NCBI GenBank assembly: GCA_030737835.1
Contig: JAUJYN010000024.1
Span: 2,372,151 to 2,436,150, forward strand
From: Acorus gramineus
Taxonomy: Eukaryota; Streptophyta; Magnoliopsida; Acorales; Acoraceae
Direction: 5' to 3'
DNA length: 64,000 bases
Shown: positions 43,801 through 57,200 of the stretch, one piece after another
Position numbering within the stretch: the stretch's first letter is position 1
Layout: every line of letters starts with the position of its first letter
Notes under the pieces: generated by a model
What the model was told of the DNA's origin: nothing
The model's input: only the letters and a program-made list of their open reading frames with translations
The model's database searches: none
Program-made: the position numbers and the translations under genes

Positions 43801-44940
43801 TTTTTAAGAAGATGTAGATATTGTTATGGTGGTTTTATTTCTGAATCCATGGTACAACTTCAAATAAGATGAGTAAAATAAAAAAATAAAATGAAATCAT
43901 CGAACAACCTCTCGTTTGAAAGAGATTACAAAATGGCCCTACTTTTGTCCCTATCATACTCTCACATATTCTCCTTATAGATAATAGTAAAAAGAAGTAT
44001 TTTAAAAAATCAATTATTATAATCACTATTGCATTATCCCACCACCACGTGTTGTTTGATGATTTATTACAATCAAAATTTAACTTAAATAGAACTAAAC
44101 CCTAACTCATGAAAGAAATGATAAAAAATAACTTTATTTATTTAGTAATAACAGAAAAAAGTTTTATCAAAATCTAAATAATTGACCATTAATATCAATT
44201 GATTAATCTTTTTTTTTATCATTAGCTTAAAATAAAAAGAAATATTGAGTTCTTTTTATAACTGTTATTTTACCATTGGTATATGATTATACTATATAAA
44301 ATAATTATTTTTTCTTCAATTACAATAAACACACTTTTATGTACATATACATATATATTTGCATATCTTGGCTAAATTAAATCATTTTTGTTTAAAATTC
44401 AAAATACTATATTTATGATATAGCTACTAACAAAAATAGTTTTTGATATTATATAAAATAAATATTTTATTTATTAAGAGTAAATATATATAAAAAAAGT
44501 ATTTTTGTCTTTTATAAATCATTTTAATAGCTAAACTAAATAAATCAATGTTAATGTTATAAAAAAAAAACAAAACTATGTTAAGAGGATACGAATGAGA
44601 AAAACCCTAATAAAATCATAATACCGTACCATTTTAAACATTTGAACGTCATTGTTTGGATCTACGATAGTAAAACAAATATTGTGTTTGAATGGTTGAA
44701 GTTGAATTATTAGAATATATCAAACGTGAACCGGATTTTATGTGAATGCCATGGATTTGAAATTTTTTTTTTTTGCATTTTCTTTGATAAATTTTTGTCA
44801 TTTTAAAAGTGTTTTTAAAAACGGATTGGATTTTCAAAAATCCATACATTCAAACGGGTGATAAGAAGAATTAATTGTGACTTAGATATATGCAGGGGGC
44901 TAATTGAAATTTACTCTGAAGTGCCTGTCCAACAGGTGGA
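40889..44940. other. AT-rich intergenic region
   Basis: No gene recognised. It includes another copy of the dispersed AT repeat (41070-41125) and short direct repeats near 42340-42480. A less AT-rich block at 43530-43740 has no readable domain. Confidence 0.55.
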
Positions 44941-45035
44941 CAAACACGATCCCCCAAAATATTAACAAAACCAGAATAATAAATAACTAAAATTAAGACA
45001 TCTCAAAAAATTAAAAAAATACTTTAATCATCTTT

Positions 45036-45282
45036 TTTTTTTTTTTTCAGACAGTCACACTCACACACCTCTCTCTCTCTCTCTAAAAAAAAGCACAGAA
45101 AACAATCTCTCTTTCTCTCTACAAATTCAACAAAACCCAGAAAAAGCAAAAGAACAAACATCAGATCTCAGAATCACAGCAGCAGCAGAAGAAGAGAATG
45201 TCAGTCGCACAGACCCCCTTCAAACCCACACCTTGAAAACCATCAGTAGACTCAACAGAGAGAGAGAGAGAGAGGGAGACTC
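45036..45282 (+). promoter_or_regulatory. 5' UTR/promoter-proximal region of the hydrolase gene
   Basis: Pyrimidine-rich text typical of plant leaders: a T run at 45032-45048, CTCTCTCTCT at 45069-45084, CAATCTCTCTTTCTCTCT, CAGCAGCAGAAGAAGAGA, and a GA repeat (45257-45276) just before the ATG. No unambiguous TATA box was seen. An upstream ATG at 45199 opens a short frame (MSVAQTPFKPTP*), which could reduce translation. Confidence 0.55.
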
Positions 45283-48200
45283 ATGGGGGGAGTGACGTCA
45301 TCAATGGCGGCGAAGTTCGCCTTCTTCCCGCCGAGTCCGCCGACGTACAAGCTGGTGACGGAGGAGGCGACGGGGATGCTCCTCCTTAACCGGTTCCCGC
45401 ACAGGGAGAACGTGGAGATGGCGCGGGTGCAGACGCGGAAGGGGAACGAAGTCGTCTCGATGTACGTGCGGAACCCGTTGGCGACGTCGACGCTGCTCTA
45501 CTCGCACGGGAACGCAGCCGACCTCGGGCAGATGTACGAGCTCTTCGTCGAGCTCAGCATCCACTTGAGGGTCAATCTCGTCGGGTTCGTATTGGGTTCT
45601 TCTTCTTTTTTTTTTTTTGGTTTGGGTTTTAGAGAGATTTTTTGTGAGTGGGTTTTGCAGGGAATGTTGTTTTGGGTGTGAATTTGGGGGATTGTTGGTA
45701 AATTTGGGGTGTGGGTTTTGGTTGGGATGTCGGTTTCTTGAGGTTTTGATTGGGGTTTGAATTGTGGGTGGATTGGTTGAGTGTTTTGGTGGGCAAAAGG
45801 TGGGATTTTTTGGCATCTGGGATTTGTTGGAAACGTTGGTTTTGTTTGAATGGAATTTGGGGAGTGGGTTTTGTTAGGAATGTTGGTTTGGGTGTGAATT
45901 TAGGTGTTTGGGGTTGTGTTTTTGTAGTGGGTTTGGGTGAATTGTTGGTAAATGTTGGATTTTGGTGGTGGGTTTTGGTTGGAATGGTGGTTTCTTGAGG
46001 TTTTGATTCGGTTGGACTTGTGGGCAGATTGGTTTTAGTTTGAAGAGATTTTGGTGAGTGGATTTTGTTGGGACTGTTAGTTGGGATGTGAATTTGGGTG
46101 TTTGGGGTGTGTTTTATGGTGGGTTTGGGTGAATTGTTTGTAAATGTTGGATTTTGGGAGGAGGGTTTTGGTTGGAATGTTAGTTTCTAGAGGTTTTGAT
46201 TGGGGTTGGATTTGTGAGTGGATTAGTTGAATGTTTTGATGGGCAAGGTGGGATTTTTGTCATCTGGGTTTTGCTGGACATGTTGATTTTGGTTTGAATT
46301 GATGTTTTTGGGTGAACTGATTTTAAATGCTGGATTGGAGAGCAGGGTTCAGTTAGAACGGTGGTTTTTCACGTTTTGATTGAGGTAAGATTTGTAGGTG
46401 GATTGGTTGGACATTGGCATGTGACAGTGAGATTATTGTTTTTGGGGTTTATTGGATTCTTTTTGTTTGAATTCTGGATGTTCTGCTGGACGGTGAAATT
46501 TGATGAGCTTTCTGTGAGTAGTTTGGATTTGTATCTAAATTTGTTTTTGAGAAGCTGCTGATTTATGTTGTTCTAGAGTTTTGGTGGATCTATAGTGGGA
46601 AAAAGTTTTCTGGGGTCAGTTAGAATTTGGTGTCTTTTAAGGTATGTCATGATTTTCGAATTGCGCGCACGTTTTTTTCTCTGAGTAGGAATGAATTTTT
46701 TTTTATAGGCAAAATGTGGTTCTTATAATTTACTTTATTGAACAGTGCTTGTTTTGCTATTGGGTTTATATTGGAAACAGGCTGTATATTTAAATTTTCC
46801 TCATTAAGAAGGAATGGAGATAAAAATCTGACACGATTTTTAGAATATCTTAGGAAAGTCACTGTCTTTCTATCTTCCATAAATGCGTGCTTTCTACATA
46901 TCCATTTGTCTCTTTGATAATCAAGAAAAAGTTGCAATTCAAACATTAGTGATCATCATATTATCTTCTTATTTTAGTACCGTTTTGTTCCGATAGAAGT
47001 TTCTTATTAATTATTATGCATGAATTTGAACTCTTTTATGGCTTTCCTCAGAAGGATGCCTGTGTGCTTTGCATTTGTCTATACTTTTATGATCCCGTCA
47101 ATAAACTATGGTGGTATAGCCCACCTTCCAGACAAAAAGGGATGCATACCTTTCTGTACATGCATGTATGTAAGATGTATATCTGTTTTTGATAGCAGGA
47201 CCCAGATTTTTGGGATAAAAGCCTGTTGTTGTTTTTGTTGTACATCAGTTTCTGACCATATTGAAGTCAACCCTTCCCATGCTCCGACATCCATCTTTTC
47301 AGGCATGTGAAAGGAGGATGGCGTTGTATGGTTGGCATCTGTTGAATTTTATCAAATTATTTTCTTGATGTACCTGGTGCCAAATATTTTGGATAAGAAT
47401 TGAGGAAAATGATATGACGATTTGTGTGGTTTGCCCATGTTGTCTTCGATGATGCTGAATGGAAAAGCATCCATGAAGTCGTACGTGATCCATTAGTTCT
47501 GACAACACAAAACTATTATATCAAAGATGTGAACATTTCCACTAGTCTTTACTTCTGGAGCTTACGCATGTCTTCTCCAAACAGCATTCAATAAATAAGA
47601 AAGTGTAGAATGCCATTATTTGTGAGTTGCATCATATTGATGATGAGTTTCTCAGTTTCTTATGAATGATGGGGGACACTATGTGAATTGTGCTAGATGT
47701 TGTCATGGAAAGTTGTTTTTTTTTTTTTTTTGTTCTGTTGGTTCTGTTTGCAACTATATCTTAACCTATATTGATGTTGATGATATGTAAATATCCTCAT
47801 CAAACCAGGCTTGCAAGTAGCAACTGTTAAACTGGGACTTTAATCTCTTGCAACATTATTTTGTGCAACTGCATATGCATCAGTGTTCGGAAAAGTGCGG
47901 TTCGGTAAGCTTACCGAACCAACTAGGCCAGAATCGGCCAATATGTGGACAAGGCCTGCAAATGCTAGCCGATGCCGCATGGTTCTGAAATTTTACACTA
48001 AAAAAAAAAAAAAACAAACAAACAAAAGGGGGGTCTTCTAATCTTCTCCAGCCGGCCCTAACAGAGAAGTGGGTCTTCTTCTTCACCTTCATTGACTGCT
48101 TCTCCTTCGACCACCGCAGCAGAGCTTCTTCTTCTTCGATCAACGATGGCTGCTTCTCCTCCTTTGAGCGATCTTCTTCTTCACCGACTGCTTCTCCTTC

Positions 48201-51200
48201 GACCACCGCAGCAAAGCTTTTTCAGCGTGGACTCTGTCCAATCTTCTTCTTCACTTCTTCATTGGTTCGGTCTTCTTCTTCACTTCTTCTTCAGCGCAGA
48301 CTAGATTTGGTCTCTCTCCCTCTCTCTCTGTTTTGTGCCTCTCTCAATCCCTCTCAGTCTATCTGTCTCAATCACTCAATCTCTCCAACTCTCTGTTTTT
48401 TTGTCCTCTCAATCCCATCTCTCATGGTCATGTATCTTATGCTTATGGGTTGATAACATGTGGAGGATAAAGTGACATGTGGGTTTTTCTTAAGGGAAAA
48501 GTGATACATGTTTTTTTTTAATGGAAAAGGTGACACATGGGCTGAGAAAGACACAGCCATGTTTTGTTTATAATGCTAATGTGATAGTGTGACATGAATT
48601 TACATAGTTAATTCACATTGGTCTATGCTTCTCCACAGCCACAAGTATCATATAAAAAATGGTCTATGAATATTTTTTTTGAAAGTTGTTTTTAGGCATA
48701 TTATTAACTGTTGTCATAATATTAATGTTATAAAACATGATAAAAATTAAGTCTGAGTTGTGATATCTTCAAAATTTATTAGTCATTTTTTATTAATAAA
48801 AAATTATAGAACTGTATAGACTCCCGCATACCGCATATACTTTGTGCGGTACCCCAATCGTACGCAAACCGCATACCGCATTTCAGAACACTGATATGCA
48901 TCTACCAAAGGCAAGCCATTGGGATTGGACTCACCACCTTGACGGTTGACAAGAATGTTTGCACCCAAGAAGTCTTGGCTTCGAAGTTATCTCACTTATT
49001 CAGAGAAAAAGGCTCTGAAGAAAAAATAGGCCCTCATTATTTAGGGATTAAAGTGATCCAAATCCAGTGATACTAGAATGAAGCAAATTATTCACTTTTT
49101 TTTTTTTTTTGAAAATATGAATATCTGAATCCTTGTCAATGAACAGGCCTGGTAAAAACTGTGAACAATGCTTTAATTTCTGACATAGGTTGATTAAGCC
49201 AATTTTGAGTGAGTTGAACCAGTCAGATGGGTTCCATGTGGAAAAAGGTAATTGCATAGTTGTTATGGAGGGATCAGGGAAATCAAGTGATACTAAGAGG
49301 GTGTCCAGAATAGTAAAATGCAAATCACTTTCAAATTTCATTTGCATACATTCTGAATTTTTCGACACTCTAGGTGTGATAGCTATTATTTTTTAGATAA
49401 CTTTGCAGTTCCTGTGTTTTTGGAACCCACCTGAACACTCCGAGCTGTCCATTGTAATTATAATAATCATAACCATGACATGATTAATATGACTGCAAAA
49501 AAAGAAAAAAGATGTTTTACCTGCACTAAACTATATTGACTTATTTTAGAAAGTTGGTAAATCATAGAATTGGCAATTTGATATGAGGAGGTGATTCACC
49601 CAACCATCTTGACACCCATATTCACAAGGTTAAGGGCTTTTCCTTCCACCATGTGAGGTAGATATGCTATTTTTTTCCCAATCAAACCTAAAAAATAAAT
49701 GCACGAAATATATGTCTGTTGTTGTCTGTGTTTCATCCAAAAATTATGATTGGAAACACATGCATCTCTAAAAAGTTTAATTGCTGTATCTTTTGTCAAG
49801 AGGAAACTTGTAATTTATTAAATGATGATACTTAATTTCATATATTGATTTGATTTTTTTGTATATTCAATAGAAGTTGATGTTCCTAGTTGGTATGTCT
49901 CTTGAAGGGTGGAGCCCACCAGTTAATGGATCTTACGTGCCTGTTTTTTTTATAGAAACCTAAAAATCTACATTCTAAATAATTTTTAAATAATGAATAT
50001 CTTAAAGAATCTCACACTTTAGTTTTGCATGTGATGCTGTGAAGTTCAACACTATTCAGCACTTATTATAAAGTCCTACATGGAAAGGTTTTGATAAATC
50101 CAATTTCTCTAAGTTTACTAATCACTTGTCAATCATTACTTAAAACTCATCCATATATCATATCAACCTATATGTATATATAATTTTTCTGTATGCCTGT
50201 GAATCAGTTCCAACTTATGATAACATTTACAATAAATAAAATGTTATACAATATTCTTTATCATGTCATATTATTCTCTCCTGTATTAATTGAGAATACC
50301 GTATTTAGCAAAATTGCTGTGTGACTGTCAACTTTCCATCTTATTTGTGTTGTATTGACCTATTAGTCTAATTTCTTTTTTTCCCTTTTCCTGTGGTAAA
50401 TGTCTCTCGTATATTAAAAGAGTTGGTGAAAAGGAAGAAAGAAGATTAAAAGGGGAAGGCTCTTATTTTATTCTAATTAAGGTTTTACAGTTTTGACTAT
50501 TTTTGAAATTTCAAATGTAACAACACTTTGTGGCAAACTGAGCTTCGATAAGTTAGCATGCACCTCCTAACTCCAAGAAGGCAAGAAGAAGGTCAGGGGT
50601 TCAAATCCATCCTTGACACAGTGTGTGTGTGTCTGTGTCCAGGTGGCACAGCAATATTGGAAAAAAAGAAAGAAGAAAGAGTTATCATATCATGCCCAAG
50701 GACAAATGTCCAACAAAATTTTTAATTGCATGAATTGGTTATTTATTGCAAGTGACTGTGTTACAGTGAGGGGTGGTTAACTAAGTTTAGCAAATGGATT
50801 TCATTTGATGCGGCTGAGATTTATTTTAAAACGAGTCCTAAAAAAAGAAGTGGGGTTTTGGTTTGTCTTACTATTTGCCTACATGCACAGCATACATACG
50901 TTGGTGCAGACGTATCGTTCATGTTTTTGCATACATACAAGTTTATTGATTTTATGTCTAACTGTGAATGTACGATTGTGTGTTGAGTGTGTACTCAAAC
51001 CTATGACACCAATTGTCTCAGTGGAACCCATGACATATATGGAAGGGTGAAATTGTTGTTCTGTTGAGTCGACTTTTGGCAAGTGTTTTTTTTATGTGGC
51101 TATACAGTGGCTCATCATCCTCAATGACTTGTTTTAGCATTTGGTGTTGCTACCCATTCAATTGCTATTTCCATTTATTAAGTCTTCTTGCTTGTGCAAT

Positions 51201-54200
51201 AAAATGAAAAAAAAATAAAAAAAAGCTCGTCTTCTTTTTGTCTGCACTGGTGATTTGTGAGGAATCATTAACAGATAACCATTTATCTTTTTTCTTTTTC
51301 ATTGCGCTACATTTACTGTGATTTGATTATTGACTGTGTTACTTCTTGATTGACATTTATGCAGATATGATTATTCTGGATATGGGCAATCTACCGGGAA
51401 GGTAAGCCACTATTTTGTTGAACTGAAACCAGTGATTATTTGCCTAATGATTATCGCACTGCACAGTGACATTAGAATGGAACCATTTTGTCAAAGTCAT
51501 TTTTTTATGTTTGCCAGCCAAGTGAGCATAACACATACGCAGATATCGAGGCTGTTTATAAGTACCTTGTAGAGAACTATGGAGTGAAGGAGGAAGAAGT
51601 CATCCTTTATGGTCAGTCTGTTGGAAGTGGACCCACTTTGGACTTGGCGACTCGATTGCCTCGTTTAAGAGCTGTCGTCTTGCACAGTCCCATACTTTCG
51701 GGCCTGAGAGTCATGTATCCTGTGAAGCGAACATACTGGTTTGACATCTATAAGGTTAAACTTTCTGTTCCAACTTTCCAATAATATGTCAATTCTAGTT
51801 ATTAAAGTATGCGTATATCTGCTTCATGCTAGGATGCTTAATTGGCCATTTTTTGTGCAGAATATTGACAAAATCCCATCGGTCAATTGTCCGGTTTTGA
51901 TAATTCATGTAAGTGAATCCATTCTTATCTATTGTATCTTTCCAAATTGTTAAATAACTAATATTTTTATTTGCATCATCATTCAATGGATTACTGATTG
52001 ACCTTCATATTAGCAACTATATATAATGTCTTATGTTGAATTTGATTTGCTACATGGGGTTAACTAGACACCTTAAAATGGATTTTCTATGTGTAGTTTT
52101 ATACTTCCAATATTGATGTTTATAATTCTCATAGACATTGTTCTAATTCTGTGCTTTCAGCTAAATAGCTAATGTATGCTGAGCTGCCCTGCAACTTTGG
52201 TAAATGTTATCACATAGCAAGATTTTGGCCTTTGTTTTAAATGAAGCAGTCCTATTAACTCTCTAGGTGTGAGGCATCATCTAGAGATGGGACTTCACGA
52301 ACAAACCACAGCATATATTCTACGTTAAGACAGGACTGACAGGTTGATGCATTTTTATTTGGATTTCTTTGAGTAGTGTATAAATTTCTAGTCCTTGGCT
52401 TCCAAGCTGTAATATCATCTATAATACAATTGTTTCTCTTGTAGAAGGATGATCGATGTGTTTTGGGTTTTGTGTATAAAATCTAAAATCCAAAATAAAA
52501 TATAAACAAACAGAGAAGAGAAGGAAGAGAAACACGAATATACGGAAAGATTACATCTCTGCTTTTTATCCAATAAACTAAGTCAAACCCTTATTCTTAA
52601 TACCCTCCTGCAAATCTGCAATCACATGTTCTAATAGTAGAATAAAGTTATTGTTACATATAATAAAAAAAAAATATAATGATCTGTCTTTTGGAATCCA
52701 TCATTTTGCTCCCGCTCTTCATGAGTCTATCAAAGTCGTTTCGGCTCTTCTCGGAGTCGGTGGTCCATTAAATTAGATCTGTCACGGTCTCTGGCTCAGA
52801 TACTATGTAGAAAATCTAAATCTAAAATAAATATAAAAGATAATCCAGAGAAGAAGAGAGAAGGAAGAGAAACACGAGTATTTGGATAGAGTCAAATCTC
52901 AACAGAATTTGGTCACAACTAGTGTGTAGGAACCTCAAAGTTGTATTTTTCTAAATGTTCATATGTAGAAAGTTGTCAGCAGCTTCATTGTTCTCTGCCT
53001 GCTGGCGGTAGATCAAGTAATAAAATCATTATCTTTTTGGTTACCCAGACACCAAACCTGTGAAAACCTGTTCAAGCAACACCCTCATATAAAGAAGTTC
53101 TTATGGTGTTCAAAAATATTATTGCATAAAACATCCTCTCTGCTTTTTTTGGTTTAATGGTTTGCCGAGGATATATTGTCATGCCATGCCTGCAATCTGG
53201 TGCATATAAGTTTATGATCCCTTTTTTGGATAAATGATTTGATCATGTGATGCATTGCTTTCCATGGATTCCCTTAAATCAGGCTGTTGCAACTGCTTAT
53301 TGGATTGCTAACCAAAATTCTCATAAGAGTACATGAAAATTGTCAATTTAAATATATTTACTAAAAACTGCTGAATTTGAGTGCTTCTGCTTCTTTCTAT
53401 CTATCTTTTTGCTGAAATAAAACATGTAATTTGTTAGAAGTGATGGGCAGGAAAGTATTTCTTAGAACGATTTTTTTTCTCCTTTGCATGAGGGTTTCTG
53501 GATATGTTTACCACTTTTTATCCAAATTGGATCCAGCGTTGAAAGAAATTGTTTGTACTTGAAATAGTAGTCGGTTTATCATTCTGTATCTGAATCTTGT
53601 TATTCTGAAAAAATCACCTTGAGGCTCAAAAATATCATGTTTCCGTATACTTTCAACAAGAAATTGTGACAGTTCGGATCTTGACATAGACATTCTTTTA
53701 TTTTATTCTATTGTGTATACATTTCCATTGCATGCCTTTATATGGGGGACATCATCTTCAATAGATTGTCTTTGCTGGCATGCATCAATCCTTTCATGAA
53801 TTGTACAGCTCTGTCCGTAGAAATTGAAAGCTTTTGTACATCACTATTTTAGGCCCTGACCACATAATTGATGATATCTATTTGCGACAAAAAAAAAAAG
53901 GAACTAATGTTTGTCATCCCAGATCTATTTAGCCTTCGGAGATGAGCACTCTGGGATCAACTGTTACATAAGCTATAATTCCATCTCATTTATGGTTTTT
54001 GTAAACAAAGGTTGGTTCATTATATAAACTATGTTGATGAACTTAGGGTCAGTAGCGTAGCCAGGATTTCAGCTTAGTGGGGGCAGAAATGCAAGCAATT
54101 CAAATGTAAAAAAAAATGTTCAATTGTGCAAGTATGTTGCCTATCAAAATGCAAAGTAAGCCCCTGTAATTTGTTTATGTGATCATAATTTCTTTAGAAA

Positions 54201-57200
54201 ACGAAAATAAGAAAAACAAATCAAAAAATTGTTTTTCTTCATTTTTTTGTATTCATATTTTCATTTTCAAATTTAAGATAATCATAAAAACATTATCCCT
54301 TTGTTGATAGGTAATAGTTGAGAATTCAACATGTAGATTGCAAATTTGTATTTTTAATTTTTTGTCCTATAAAACAATGGAAGAAAGGAGAACCTATCAT
54401 CCAACAACTAATGGGCATAAGTTTTTTGGCTTATTATTCTCCACCAACAACCCAAAATGATTATTTTCCTACAGAGATTAAGGGGAAAACACTTTCTAGG
54501 TAACATTCAGGTTTCCTTAGTAGATGCCCATGGGAGACTTGTGTCATTCTCTTCCTTCTTTTTAGCTTTTATTTCTTTACCTTCTCTTTATATTTTGATT
54601 CACTGGTTGTTGGCAATACTTGTTAAGTAGTGTTTTTGCTTTCTTGAGTGGGGACAGACTCGACCTAAAGTGGCTCCGCCCCTGCTTATGGTGTATGGCT
54701 GTGCATTAGAGTTAACTAGGTTTTATTCTACCAATCATTCACAGTGTGTCGATGGTTATCTAGGTATGTCCTTTCCGTAAAAATTGAAAGACATGCAGTA
54801 CATTGGAGCTAGGTCCATCTTACCCAAGCTACATAGTTGATCATTACTGATGACTGGCATTTTATGTTGCAAAACCTAATTCAGTTGGACTCTGCGTGTT
54901 CGGTTTCAATTAGGAATAATTGTTTTCCTGAAAAATGAATATGTGACTGGTTTCACTATGTGGCCAACACGATTTGAGATAGTTTTGCTTCTGCATATAT
55001 TGCTTCAAAATGACAGTTATTATGAGTTCTGGAAGAGTCATAAACACATATCCAGCTATCTGGAAAACAGGCACAGAGAATTAAGATAACTTAAACATCT
55101 ATACAACCTTAGTTGCATTTGAGGACATACAAGCTTATGATAAATTATGGTAGAAGCTACTGTGGAGCAGCAAACAACAACCCCACTTTATGTTGGGTTT
55201 TATTTTTTTTGGGTGGGGGGGTGGGGGGGGGGATGGTTTGGAATTGTTAAACAGTTTTTTTTTAACCCTTTTAGAGGGTGCCGGTGAGGGAGAGTACACG
55301 GATCGGGATTTTCCAGTGTTGAATGAAAATACCTATTTAGAGGGATTGGAGATTCAGAGCTGATAGCTGCAATGAATAGGGAAAGGTTGATTATCGGTAA
55401 ATCTTTTAATGAAGACATACAATAGAGGTCATCTCAATCAGCTCTAAATCTATGGAGATTGGAGCATGGACACAAACTTGGAATATAGATGCGGTAGATA
55501 TAAACACAATGAGACAGTGAATCTTGAAAAACTAAGACACGAACATGATAATTATATTTTAATTTTTTGAAAAAACAGCTAGCAATAAATTGTAAAACAA
55601 TTATATGACTACAGTAGCATGTCAGTTATATAACTCCATTAAGATTTTTTAACATCATTTAGATTCATGTGAATAATATCACAATAGTTATTTTAAGATG
55701 TCATAAGCATAATTATCTTGTGTCTATGCTGTGTTTATTCCGTGTAAACTGCATGTCCAAATCTCAGAATACTATTTTCAAATTTTAACATGCATGAAAA
55801 TGACCAACTCCTGTCCGACGCATCATATCGTGTCCCATGTATGACAGCTGTCTGACATGGGTATGGAAGTGTCAATGCTTCCTAGCTCCAAATCACGTCT
55901 GGCCGGGCCATGCAGGCTTTGCCAGGTTGGACACTTTAGTCAGGTTCTTTTTTTTAGTTTCCCCAGGTTTGACACTTTTGTCATCTGATTACCATCCTGA
56001 ACACTTCCCTGCTTAAACTGGAACAAATTAACTTGTCACATCAACCAAATTTATTGGTCGTCTGGGCGCTTAGAATGCTTGTTTGCATGCGATTGCAATA
56101 AATGATGTTTTGCTTCTGTATATATGATCTTATGAATCTCTGGTTGGTAGTGTTGCAGTCTGAATTCAGTATTCCCATAACTCCATATGTATCCATGCAT
56201 AACATGCATGTTTACATAATCATTATCATCAACAACAACAACAAAAAAGGAAGCCCAAATGTTGTATTGCTAGACCGTGGCTCAATCTTGTATGAACCAG
56301 TAACCCTCTCAGTTTTTCTAAAAATTTTGTGCTGGCAACTACTACCTTCTATCGTGCTATCAGACTATACCATAAACCGAATATAATTCACCAGATTCAG
56401 AGAGATGAAGTGGAGTAGTTGGTTTTTTTAATGCATGTGGAATACATGGCGAATCAGTGGCTGCTTTAGATAGTTTATATCTATTAAATTTTGCATTTAT
56501 CAAATTTAAAAAACCATGGTAAGCTATAAAAGAAGAAACATCAATGTCTTGGTGTTCTTCCAAGTGACTTTTGATGTGCATGGATAGTTTGACTCTTCAG
56601 TGAACATATGACTTGATAGAGTGGTGGGTGGATTATTCAGGACTTTTTGAGCTTTAGTGGTTGAATTAGGTGGCAAAGCAGGGCCCATTATTACTTATGC
56701 CTATAAAGAAAGGTCTAAAAATAGCATTACTATATCTCTGTCAGCATTCATCTTTCATCTTCACTTGACTTTTTTCCATTAAAAAACGGGGCCCCATTTG
56801 GAACCAATTGTAAAACTGATTTTGTTTCTGCAAAATCAGTTTTCAGATAATCGGTTCTAGATGGATTTTTCTAAATTTTAGCTTCTGATTTCAGGTTTTG
56901 GTTTTTATGTGTCAAAAGTTAATAAAACAACTTTTCTGAAAAAGCTAGTTGGGAACAGTTTTATGTTGAAAAAGCTGATTTTGAAAATTGGTCCATGCCT
57001 ACACAAACATCTGCATCAAAATGGACATTAATATGCTTAATCTTTTGTGAATTTTTGTAAATCCCATATACGATGAGCCTACTAAATGTTTTGCTTATTA
57101 GTTTATTAACCATTTTTTCCTTTTTTGTTTTCAGGGAACTGCTGACGAGGTGGTGGACTGGTCCCATGGAAGGCAACTCTGGGAACTATGCAAAGAAAAA

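Larger units (their letters stand above)
45585..51364 (+). other. Intron 1 of the hydrolase gene
   Basis: 5780 bp, donor GG|GTTCGT and acceptor GCAG|ATATGA, phase 2. The first kilobase is G/T-rich and loosely repetitive. A hAT element sits at 47881-48893 and a possible SINE near 50530-50680. The rest is AT-rich with no other gene seen. Confidence 0.9.
51909..57134 (+). other. Intron 4 of the hydrolase gene
   Basis: 5226 bp, donor CAT|GTAAGT and acceptor TTTTCAG|GGAACT, phase 0. It contains a TRIM-like element at 52473-52940 and a hAT element at 54050-54684. A G-run is at 55212-55234. The remainder is unassigned AT-rich sequence. Confidence 0.9.

Noticed and set aside
45301..45816. 171-residue minus-strand frame over hydrolase exon 1
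   Set aside because: Antisense shadow of a GC-rich exon continuing into intron sequence; the plus-strand exon is clearly the coding one.
56787..57000. MITE starting GGGGCCCCATTTGGAACC near the end of intron 4
   Set aside because: No convincing inverted partner or target duplication was found at the other side.
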